From positions 1-40,246 of the forward strand of contig AWNW01000028.1 of the NCBI GenBank assembly GCA_000493945.1: a stretch of DNA of 40,246 nucleotides, written 5' to 3'. Every line of letters begins with the position of its first letter. Position 1 is the first letter of the stretch. This DNA comes from Candidatus Hydrogenedens terephthalaticus JGI OTU-1 (GTDB taxonomy: Bacteria > Hydrogenedentota > Hydrogenedentia > Hydrogenedentales > Hydrogenedentaceae). The notes under the pieces are model-generated. The model had not been told where the DNA came from. It saw only the letters and a program-made list of their open reading frames with translations, and did not search any database. Positions 1 through 7,229 of the stretch are shown piece by piece. Both the position numbers and the translations under genes were made by a program.

Positions 1-870
1 AAATCCCGTGATGGAAAATGGCTCTGGAAAGGAGATACAAGTAGTGATGAAATTACGGCTCATTTCTTTGGATGGGCAATTTATTATGATTTGTGTGCGG
101 ACGATGAAGATAAACAATTATTAAAATCCCTGGTTTCTCGTGTAATGGATAAAATCATTGCAGATGGATTCGTTCTTAAAGATATTGATGGAACACATAC
201 CCGCTGGGGCGTATGGGCTCCCGAACGACTTAAACACGACCCCGATTGGGCAAATGAAAGAGGAATTAATGCATTAGAAATTTTATCTTATCTGAAGGCT
301 TCATACCATATTACAGGCAACGAAAAGTATCAGAAGGAATACGAACACTTATTGATAGATGAAGATTACGCTTCTCTCGTAAAAAAAGCAAAAAATTATG
401 GTCCTTCTTCACGGACTCATATAGATGATGAATTGTTAGCGTTTACCTATCCGGCTTTGTTCCGATATGAAGAAGATGAACAATGGTTGAAGATTTATCG
501 AGAAAGTATTCAGCATTGGTATAAAGGTATAGAAAATGAGCATTGTCCGTTGTTCAATTTTATTTATGCGTGGTGTATGGGAAATGACCCAAATTTGGAG
601 ATGTCCCTGAAAACATTGAGGGAAATCCCCTATGACCTTATTAATTGGACGGTAGATAACAGGTCTCGAGAAGATATTCGTCTTGTTCGTGAACCTATTC
701 TGGAAGTTATACAAACATCCCCACTCCTTCCACCGGGTGAAACGGCTGTAATTCGCTGGGACAAAAATCGTTGGGAAGCAGTTCAAGGAGATGGCGGGAG
801 AACAGAAAGGGCACCTACTTTCTATTTATTCCCTTATTGGTTAGGAAAATATTTAGGACTAATTGAATGA
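1..870 (+). CDS. Hypothetical protein, possibly alpha/alpha-toroid (six-hairpin glycosidase-like), 5' truncated
   Basis: The reading frame is open from base 1 to the TGA at 868-870, so the gene begins left of the window; the first in-frame start-like codon (TTG at 91) is internal. The visible 289 residues are soluble, with no membrane segment, and rich in Trp, Tyr and acidic residues. Near the left edge the motif WLWKGDTSSDEITAHFFG resembles repeats seen in six-hairpin (alpha/alpha) toroid proteins of polysaccharide-degrading bacteria. The rest alternates amphipathic helices with aromatic clusters, which also suits a helical toroid. No catalytic residue can be assigned. A carbohydrate-related role is suggested by the several glycoside hydrolases in the window, but that is inference. 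The family call is tentative. Confidence 0.6.
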   Translation, partial: KSRDGKWLWKGDTSSDEITAHFFGWAIYYDLCADDEDKQLLKSLVSRVMDKIIADGFVLKDIDGTHTRWGVWAPERLKHDPDWANERGINALEILSYLKASYHITGNEKYQKEYEHLLIDEDYASLVKKAKNYGPSSRTHIDDELLAFTYPALFRYEEDEQWLKIYRESIQHWYKGIENEHCPLFNFIYAWCMGNDPNLEMSLKTLREIPYDLINWTVDNRSREDIRLVREPILEVIQTSPLLPPGETAVIRWDKNRWEAVQGDGGRTERAPTFYLFPYWLGKYLGLIE

Positions 871-888
871 ATATTTCTGCATATAAAT

Positions 889-919
889 TCGTATTGATTA
901 ACATCTTCATACGATTTTT
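889..919 (+). terminator. Possible weak intrinsic terminator after the first gene
   Basis: TCGTAT (889-894) can pair with ATACGA (909-914), with a small inner GAT/ATC stem, and five T residues follow (915-919). It starts 19 bases after the stop codon. The stem is short and interrupted, so the call is weak. The rest of 871-1045 shows only AT-rich sequence. Confidence 0.35.
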
Positions 920-1045
920 GATAGAAATAGTTTCCTGATTTTTCATGCAAGTTTTAATACTTTATTTGCTTTTATATAGAATACACACATATTTTTCTAT
1001 TCTTTTCCCTTGTAGTTTAGCAATTATTTTCAAAGGTGTTGTTAC

Positions 1046-1732
1046 ATGATAGATTTTTCTGATTGGAACTTTATCTGGCAAACAGTGGGTGTTGTTGGTG
1101 CTATTATTTTTTTTGGACGATTTTATATACAGTGGATATGGTCTGAAAAGTTAGGGCGTAGTGTTATTCCCATCATATTTTGGTATATGAGTTCTGTGGG
1201 TTCCATCTTACTATTGGGATATGGGGTATATATTCTTTCTCCGGTTGGGGTAGTTAGTTACGGCTTTAATCTCCTGGTATATGCTCGCAATCTAATTCAT
1301 ATCTGGCGGAAACAAAATAAACTTACCCCTTTTCGTTACTATCTTACACATGGACTTGTTCTCCTTGCTTTTATTGTGTCAACGATTGTCGTTTGCTATG
1401 TTTTTTATCAGAAATTCTTCCATGTTCGTGAAATGGCAAAACCCCATGCAGTTCGGTATAGCTTCTGGATTTTTCTCGGATTAATGGGGCAAATACTCTT
1501 TGCTTTTCGTTTCTTGATTCAATGGTTAGCCACGGAAGTAAAAAAACAGAGTGTCGTTCCGCCAATATTCTGGTATCTTAGTCTTCTGGCTTCTTTTTTA
1601 CAGATTATTTCCTATTCGTTTCAGAAAGAGTGGCTATATGCTATTGGTTTATTGACAACTCTTTTTATATACTTCCGAAATATATGGTTACTTAAAAAAG
1701 GAGCAAAAGTTTTATCTGCCAATGGGGAATAA
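1046..1732 (+). CDS. Membrane protein with two tandem lipid-A-disaccharide-synthase N-terminal (LAB_N) domains
   Basis: This 228-residue protein is almost entirely transmembrane. Residues about 8-90 and 134-220 are two copies of the same unit: an N-terminal helix with GRFYIQWI / FRFLIQWL, then an Lys-containing turn and VIPIIFWYMS / VVPPIFWYLS, then a final helix ending in an Asn-Leu/Ile-Trp segment (YARNLIHIW / YFRNIWLLK). This is the LAB_N (PF07578) signature, which usually occurs once, alone or in front of LpxB. A duplicated form would make a four-to-six-helix protein. LAB_N proteins are associated with lipid A or lipid-linked sugar processing; the reaction here is unknown. The start is ATG at 1046 with AAAGGTG 8-14 bases upstream. 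No lpxB neighbour is in the window. Confidence 0.8.
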   Translation: MIDFSDWNFIWQTVGVVGAIIFFGRFYIQWIWSEKLGRSVIPIIFWYMSSVGSILLLGYGVYILSPVGVVSYGFNLLVYARNLIHIWRKQNKLTPFRYYLTHGLVLLAFIVSTIVVCYVFYQKFFHVREMAKPHAVRYSFWIFLGLMGQILFAFRFLIQWLATEVKKQSVVPPIFWYLSLLASFLQIISYSFQKEWLYAIGLLTTLFIYFRNIWLLKKGAKVLSANGE

Positions 1733-1773
1733 TAAAAATATAGTTTTACAAATAAGACAAAGGGTTTATATTT

Positions 1774-2388
1774 ATGGATGTAAAAATTCGATTGGAAAGG
1801 GAAGAGGATTTTAAGGAAACGGAGATATTAACAAGAGAATCTTTCTGGGATGTATATAGGCCGGGATGTGTGGAACATTTTTTGGTGCACAAATTACGAG
1901 CAGATTCTTCGTTTGTGAAAGAACTTGATTTTGTTGCAATACACAATAATAGAGTTGTTGGGAATATTATGTTTTCCAGAGCAAAAATTATTGATGAGCA
2001 AAAAAATGAATATGAAGTATTAACTTTAGCCCCAGTAAGTGTACTTCCTGAATTTCAACGAAAAGGAATTGGTTCTAAATTAATTTTGCATGGAATTGCT
2101 CAGGCTAAAAAAATGAATTTTAAGGCTATAATCCTTTTTGGTTCTCCGGAATACTATCATCGCTTTGGCTTTGTTAATGCAGAAAAATATAATATCAAAA
2201 CATCGGATGGACAAAATTTTGATGCATTCATGGTGTTGGAATTATGTAAGGGTAGTTTAAAGGGTGTTGAAGGAAGGTATTTCGAATCACCTGTTTTTAA
2301 GATAGATAAACAGGAATTAGATGAATTTGAGAAAGAGTTCCCTTATAAAGAAAAACACATAACCCCCACTCAGTTAAGCCATGAATAG
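1774..2388 (+). CDS. GNAT-family N-acetyltransferase, YhbS-like
   Basis: A 204-residue soluble protein with the GNAT fold. The acetyl-CoA motif A is clear: LAPVSVLPEFQRKGIGSKL at about residues 85-103, with the Q-x-x-G-x-G pyrophosphate loop. It is followed by the GSPEYYHRFGF segment typical of the YhbS group (COG3153). These enzymes transfer acetyl groups from acetyl-CoA to small amines or proteins; the substrate cannot be read from sequence. ATG 1774 has AAAGGG about 8 bases upstream. It follows the LAB_N gene by 41 bases and could share its transcript. Confidence 0.85.
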   Translation: MDVKIRLEREEDFKETEILTRESFWDVYRPGCVEHFLVHKLRADSSFVKELDFVAIHNNRVVGNIMFSRAKIIDEQKNEYEVLTLAPVSVLPEFQRKGIGSKLILHGIAQAKKMNFKAIILFGSPEYYHRFGFVNAEKYNIKTSDGQNFDAFMVLELCKGSLKGVEGRYFESPVFKIDKQELDEFEKEFPYKEKHITPTQLSHE

Positions 2389-2402
2389 CCGCAAAAAAAC
2401 AA

Positions 2403-2478
2403 TGGTGGAGTCGAGGAGGATCGAACTCCCGACCTCATGACTGCCAGTCATGCGCTCTCCCAACTGAGCTACGACCCC
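2403..2478 (-). tRNA. tRNA-Ala (anticodon GGC)
   Basis: On the minus strand a full 76-nt cloverleaf folds. The acceptor stem GGGGTCG pairs with CGACTCC (one G-U). The D-loop contains AGTTGGGA. The anticodon stem CATGA/TCATG closes the loop CTGGCAG, placing GGC at 34-36 (plus-strand gcc at 2443-2445). The T-arm contains GTTCGATCC. CCA is encoded at the 3' end (plus-strand TGG at 2403-2405). It reads GCC/GCU alanine codons. It lies convergent to the GNAT gene, whose stop is 15 bases away. Confidence 0.97.
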
Positions 2479-2490
2479 ACGGGAAGTGTT

Positions 2491-2520
2491 ATTATAAATC
2501 AAATCACCTGTTGTTGTAAA
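2491..2520 (-). promoter_or_regulatory. Putative sigma-70-type promoter of tRNA-Ala
   Basis: On the minus strand TTTACA (2520-2515) and TATAAT (2496-2491) are separated by 18 bases, and the -10 box lies 12 bases upstream of the tRNA 5' end. This is a near-consensus housekeeping promoter at the right distance, identified by eye. Confidence 0.55.
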
Positions 2521-2597
2521 GTAGAGAAATGCATTAGAATTTTATAATTTATTAGAATTAGAAATGTTTTTCTCTAAAATTGAAGGGATAAGTTAAA

Positions 2598-3986
2598 ATG
2601 AATAAATATTCTTTAAAAATGCCCCGTATCACTTCCGTTGTGTTTTGTTTGTTCCTGATATGTGTTATCTCTTTCTTGTCCTATGCACAATCGGGCAAAA
2701 AAGATGAAGCCACAGTAATTCTAAGACCTCCGTATTTATTAGATGAGTTTGGGCGAATTACAATTTATCATGGAATTACTGTTTCTAACTCTGCAAAAAG
2801 TGCAGAAGATTTTCTACCATGGCAAAAAAAAGAAGATTTTGCACGATTAAAAGAATGGGGATTTAATTTAGTTCGATATTTGATTTTTTGGGAGGCTATA
2901 GAACCTGTTTCAGGTAAATACAATGATAAATATATGCGGGATACTATAGAACGATTAAAATGGTTGGAAGAATTAGGCATTGATGTTCTTCTATGTATTC
3001 ATCAAGACCTGTTTCATCGGCGTTTTGGGGGTAGTGGTTTTCCTGACTGGGCTGTGCATGATGGTGGATACCCTGTTACTCCGGTTTCACCTCCTTATAA
3101 AAATTATTTTACAAAACCTGTAATGAGTTGTTTCGATTATTTCTGGCGGAGCGATTTATTAAAAAATAGTTATATAGATATGGTCAAATATGTTCTTTCC
3201 AATGTAGATAAACTTCCTCATCTGATAGGGCTTGAAGTATTTGACGAACCCTGGCCACATATAGGACCTGGGTTTGAAGCAACCATACTTACGGATTTCT
3301 ATCAGCGTATCGAGAAAATGAAAATTGCCAATAACTTTAAGACAACACTTTACTTCCAACCCATGTTAATTTCCAGTGTCGTTGTACCAACAGGATTGCA
3401 GTTTCAGCCAACAGGGTTTGCCGTATATGCCGTGCGTTACTTTGACCCCTTTTATGAAAATGAAAACAGTACTTATGGAAGAACGAATAACTGGATTATG
3501 TCAACGACTATTTCTCAGAGAGTGCGAGAATCTCGCCGATGGGGGATTCCGATGCTGATAACCGATTTTGGTGTGGCACTAAATCCTGCAGAAACAATGA
3601 GATTCTTAGATGATTGGTTCTTACTTATGGACCAGTACCATTTAGGCTGGGTATATAATTCCTATGACCGTGATACGGTGAATCCTTATGGGATATTGGA
3701 CAGTGAGGGAAATTCCAAGCCCGTGTTAAGTAAATTAATCCAGACCTATCCCCAAAAAATTGCAGGGAAAAACCCAACATGGTTTACAAAAGGGAATTTA
3801 TTTAAACTTAGTTATGAACCTGATGGGAATGTCGCCCCGACAGTTATTTTTATTCCCCGAAGTGATGTGGCAAGACAGGTAGTTGTAAATACAAGACCGT
3901 ATCCTTATGACCCATTTAAAGACTTACGCTTTGAATATAAAGCCGCTCCCAATGAAAAAACCGTAAATATTGTTGTCCAATGGTAA
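2598..3986 (+). CDS. Secreted GH5-like glycoside hydrolase (endoglycoceramidase-type layout)
   Basis: 462 residues with a signal peptide (hydrophobic 10-30, possible cleavage after SYA-Q). The TIM-barrel segments match the endoglycoceramidase branch of GH5: GFNLVRYLIFWEAIEP (88-103) on strand 3, VLLCIHQDLFHRRFGG (130-145) on strand 4, and the proton-donor motif VFDEPW with E217. The expected nucleophile motif on strand 7 reads ITDFG (D323), whereas GH5 enzymes have a Glu there. The C-terminal ~80 residues (from YPQKIAG, 384 on) look like the beta-sandwich domain of endoglycoceramidases (SYEP...PTVIFIP). GH5 enzymes of this branch cleave glycolipid head groups, but with D323 the activity is open. 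Start ATG 2598 is preceded by a weak GAAGGGA. The MenE-like gene begins at or just after its stop. Confidence 0.8.
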   Translation: MNKYSLKMPRITSVVFCLFLICVISFLSYAQSGKKDEATVILRPPYLLDEFGRITIYHGITVSNSAKSAEDFLPWQKKEDFARLKEWGFNLVRYLIFWEAIEPVSGKYNDKYMRDTIERLKWLEELGIDVLLCIHQDLFHRRFGGSGFPDWAVHDGGYPVTPVSPPYKNYFTKPVMSCFDYFWRSDLLKNSYIDMVKYVLSNVDKLPHLIGLEVFDEPWPHIGPGFEATILTDFYQRIEKMKIANNFKTTLYFQPMLISSVVVPTGLQFQPTGFAVYAVRYFDPFYENENSTYGRTNNWIMSTTISQRVRESRRWGIPMLITDFGVALNPAETMRFLDDWFLLMDQYHLGWVYNSYDRDTVNPYGILDSEGNSKPVLSKLIQTYPQKIAGKNPTWFTKGNLFKLSYEPDGNVAPTVIFIPRSDVARQVVVNTRPYPYDPFKDLRFEYKAAPNEKTVNIVVQW

Positions 3987-4020
3987 GAATATAAAACTTA
4001 TTTGTTCTATAAGAATATCT

Positions 4021-5451
4021 GTGTTTACCAATACATTAAAGAATTATTTTCAAGAGTATTCAGTATATCCTCTTATACAAACTTGCGAAGGGGTTATTCG
4101 TTTTGGAGAGGTATGGGAAAAAACAGATAAATGTATTAAGAATTTATCAATTCTTGAAGGCAAACGAATAGGTCTTGTATCGGTTCCCTCTCCAGAAACT
4201 CTAACACTTATATGTGCTTTGATTAGGCTAAATACCCAAATAGTTTTATTCTCTCCCTTTGACCCTCCGCCATTAATTTATAAATATATAAAGGAAATTC
4301 AGCCATCGGTTCTTTTTTGTGAGCATGATTATGCTCGTAAATATACAGAATCTCATGTCCCCATTTTGTCTTATAAAAAAATTGAGGATATAAAACAAAT
4401 AGAAATAGCCAATAATTTTGACAAACTTCAAATAGGGGAGGAATGTATATTTATTATAATGACCTCAGGGAGTTCTAATTCTCCTAAGAAAGTTGTTTTG
4501 ACCTGGAGTAATTTAATAAATAATGCCTATTACAGTAATAGAAATATAATTTTTCAGCAGGGGAATGTTTGGCTTTTGTCATTGCCTTTGTTTCATGTTT
4601 CAGGCTTATCTGTTTTATTTCGTTCAATAGAAAGTGGAGGTAGTATTTATATCCCGTCTGAAAACATCCGTTGGTGGGAAATGGATTTACCACTCGAGGT
4701 AACACATATTTCCGTAGTCAGCACAATTTTGAAAAGATTACTGGATAAAGAGAATTATTTTTTAGAGAAAAGGATAAAAGGTATATTGTTAGGAGGAGGA
4801 CCTATCCCCGAAGGGATAGTTAGTAAATGTTATGAGATGAGTTTACCTCTATATACAACTTATGGTTTATCAGAAATGTCATCGCAAGTAACAACAACAT
4901 GTCCAGATGATACTTTATCTCATTTATTAACCAGTGGGAAACCTCTTATCCCGAACACAGTAAAGATAGGTAATGATGGGGATGTTTTCGTTCGCGGTCC
5001 ATGTAGATTTCAGGGATATTTGCGAGAAAATACAGTGGAACAACCGTTTGATGAAGAAGGCTGGTTTGCTACTCAGGATATAGGAAAATGGACTTCGGAT
5101 GGCTACCTTCAAATATTAGGGAGGAAAGATAATGTTTTTATATGTGGGGGTGAAAATATTCAGCCAGAAGAGATTGAAAATCAAATTATGTCCAGTGGCT
5201 TTGTGGACAAAGTTGTTGTTGTCCCTATGAAGGATGAGGAATATGGATATATTCCTATTGCTTTTGTTGATTTTTTCAGCGACAAAAAGGAGGATGCTTT
5301 GAAAGAGTATCTAAAAGGTCAGATACCCTCAATAAAAATACCTAAATATTATTTACCTTTTCCCAAAGAATTTGAAGAAAAAGGAATAAAAATATCCCGA
5401 AAAAAATTAACAGAATGGGTATGTAACAACATAAAACAGAAAGGAAAATAG
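4021..5451 (+). CDS. menE: AMP-binding acyl-CoA ligase, MenE-like (o-succinylbenzoate--CoA ligase family)
   Basis: ANL-superfamily adenylating enzyme. Visible core motifs: the P-loop IIMTSGSSNSPKKVVLTWSN; TTYGLSEMSSQVTTTCP, whose SEMSSQVT is typical of MenE; GRKDNVFICGGENIQPEEIE in the hinge and C-terminal domain; and a catalytic Lys candidate in GIKISRKKL near the end. The usual Y/F-x-TGD motif reads FATQDIG, keeping the Asp but losing the Gly. MenE activates o-succinylbenzoate with CoA in menaquinone synthesis; here no other men gene is nearby, so a different carboxylate substrate is possible. The start is uncertain: GTG 4021 gives a natural N-terminus, while TTG 3970 would overlap the GH5-like gene by 17 bases. 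Neither has a clear ribosome site, suggesting coupling to the upstream gene. Confidence 0.75.
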   Translation: MFTNTLKNYFQEYSVYPLIQTCEGVIRFGEVWEKTDKCIKNLSILEGKRIGLVSVPSPETLTLICALIRLNTQIVLFSPFDPPPLIYKYIKEIQPSVLFCEHDYARKYTESHVPILSYKKIEDIKQIEIANNFDKLQIGEECIFIIMTSGSSNSPKKVVLTWSNLINNAYYSNRNIIFQQGNVWLLSLPLFHVSGLSVLFRSIESGGSIYIPSENIRWWEMDLPLEVTHISVVSTILKRLLDKENYFLEKRIKGILLGGGPIPEGIVSKCYEMSLPLYTTYGLSEMSSQVTTTCPDDTLSHLLTSGKPLIPNTVKIGNDGDVFVRGPCRFQGYLRENTVEQPFDEEGWFATQDIGKWTSDGYLQILGRKDNVFICGGENIQPEEIENQIMSSGFVDKVVVVPMKDEEYGYIPIAFVDFFSDKKEDALKEYLKGQIPSIKIPKYYLPFPKEFEEKGIKISRKKLTEWVCNNIKQKGK

Positions 5452-5452
5452 C

Positions 5453-7093
5453 ATGAACATATTTAAGAAAATTATCGTTCTATCCATCCTTCTTTTGTTA
5501 TTTCTTTCATGTGATATTTTTTCTACAGAGCGGTCTATAGAAATTCCCATGAGTGATGGTGTAAAACTCAAAGCAGAATTATGGCTTCCAGACCTTGTGG
5601 GTTCCTTCCCTGTTTTATTAGAACGAACTCCTTATAATCGTAAAGAAGTAATTAAAATGCACCGACATCTTGTTGATAGTGGCTATGCTGTTTTAGTTCA
5701 AAATTTACGGGGAACCGTAGGGTCTGAAGGGAAATGGGAAGTATTTGGTAGTGATAGTTGGGGTGGTCCCGGTAAGCAAGATGGAATAGATACGGTAGAA
5801 TGGGTAAAACAACAAAAATGGTGCAATGGTAAGATTGGTTTGATGGGTTTCTCCGCATCCGCCATATCCGCCCAATTGTTGTTAGCATCCCGTCCCGAAG
5901 GAGTGCAGTGTGCCTATCTGGTAGCGGGTTCAGATAACTTTTATGAGACCATATTTCCCAATGGTTGTTATCGGAAAAATACAATAGAAGAATGGGGACC
6001 GGCAAAGGAATATTTACCGGAGATTATAAAACATCCTTCGTATGATGAATTTTGGGAAATACGCAACGCTCGAGAACGAGCAGGACAAATAAATGTCCCC
6101 GTATATATTGTCGGTGGATGGTTTGATTTATTTCAGCGGAGTTCCACAGAATTTTTCAGATTGTTGAATATGAACACAACCTCTCCAACACTCGGGAAAT
6201 GTAAACTGATTATGCATCCTCTATCCCATGCTGCAAATTCCGGAGAACTTGTCCTCGAAGACCGTAATAAAGTAAATCTTGATGAAAAAGTAGGGAGCAT
6301 GAAAGAATGGTTTAACTATTGGCTAAAGGGGATAGATAATGGTTTATATAATAAATCTGCGGTAGGAATGTATATAATTGGTGATAGTCAAAATCCAGGT
6401 GAAATAGGGAATACATATCAATTTTACAATAACCTGCCCTGGAGTTCTAATCCTGTTAAGATGTTTTTAATTTCAGGAGGAAACCTTTCATTAGAAAAAC
6501 CAACTGAAGAAGAAAGTTTCTCCTCCTATACCTATGACCCACTTGATCCAACTCCATCAAAAGGAGGAAACAATCTTATCCCGCCATCAGGTCCTCATGA
6601 CCAGCGAGAGATTGAACAAAGAAATGACTTGCTTGTTTTTACATCACCGCCCTTAAAGAAACACTTAACCCTAATAGGTCCTATGAAATTCCATCTATAT
6701 GCTGCTACGAATGTAAAAGATACCGATTTTGGAGTGCGTTTTTGTGATGTTTATCCCGACGGTAGGTCTATGTTAATGAATGAGGGCATGGTCAAAGCAC
6801 GATATCGGGAAAGTATTCGTGAGGAAAAATTTATTGAACCCGGGAAAATATATGAATACGAAATTGACCTGTGGGATACCGCATTGGTTCTTGCACCTGG
6901 ACATCGAATACGAATAACCATTATTTCAGCAAGTAATCCGCGATATGAACCTAATCCTAATACAGGTGAGCCTTTCCGTCAGCATACACAAACATTAAAA
7001 GCAACAAACCAAATTTATCATGATAAATCGCATCCCTCATATATACTTTTACCTTGTATTGATACCAGCGATGTATTACATGATTTGTTTTAA
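5453..7093 (+). CDS. CocE/NonD-family hydrolase (X-Pro dipeptidyl-peptidase S15-like), lipoprotein
   Basis: 546 residues. The N-terminus is a lipoprotein signal with lipobox LFLSC (Cys20), so the enzyme should be membrane-anchored outside the cytoplasm. The alpha/beta-hydrolase core starts with MSDGVKLKAELWLP and LLERTPYNR. The nucleophile elbow is GFSAS (Ser134), the acid is Asp225 in GGWFDLF, and a His in IMHPLSHA (255 or 259) completes the triad. The C-terminal half is the jelly-roll domain of the family, ending with the usual NQIYHDKSHPSYILLP. Members hydrolyse acyl, amide or peptide bonds (cocaine esterase, glutaryl-7-ACA acylase, X-Pro peptidase); the substrate is not predictable. ATG 5453 lies one base after the ligase stop, with AAGGAAA inside the ligase end, so the two are an operon. 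Confidence 0.88.
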   Translation: MNIFKKIIVLSILLLLFLSCDIFSTERSIEIPMSDGVKLKAELWLPDLVGSFPVLLERTPYNRKEVIKMHRHLVDSGYAVLVQNLRGTVGSEGKWEVFGSDSWGGPGKQDGIDTVEWVKQQKWCNGKIGLMGFSASAISAQLLLASRPEGVQCAYLVAGSDNFYETIFPNGCYRKNTIEEWGPAKEYLPEIIKHPSYDEFWEIRNARERAGQINVPVYIVGGWFDLFQRSSTEFFRLLNMNTTSPTLGKCKLIMHPLSHAANSGELVLEDRNKVNLDEKVGSMKEWFNYWLKGIDNGLYNKSAVGMYIIGDSQNPGEIGNTYQFYNNLPWSSNPVKMFLISGGNLSLEKPTEEESFSSYTYDPLDPTPSKGGNNLIPPSGPHDQREIEQRNDLLVFTSPPLKKHLTLIGPMKFHLYAATNVKDTDFGVRFCDVYPDGRSMLMNEGMVKARYRESIREEKFIEPGKIYEYEIDLWDTALVLAPGHRIRITIISASNPRYEPNPNTGEPFRQHTQTLKATNQIYHDKSHPSYILLPCIDTSDVLHDLF

Positions 7094-7229
7094 TCTTTGT
7101 TGTAATAGTTTTGTGAAATATTTTGAATATTATTCCACTAAATAGATATGAAACTCAGCGATAAATTAATATAGATTAAATTGAAATTAAATGGACAAAT
7201 TAAAATTTTATTTAACAAAGGAGAAAATT

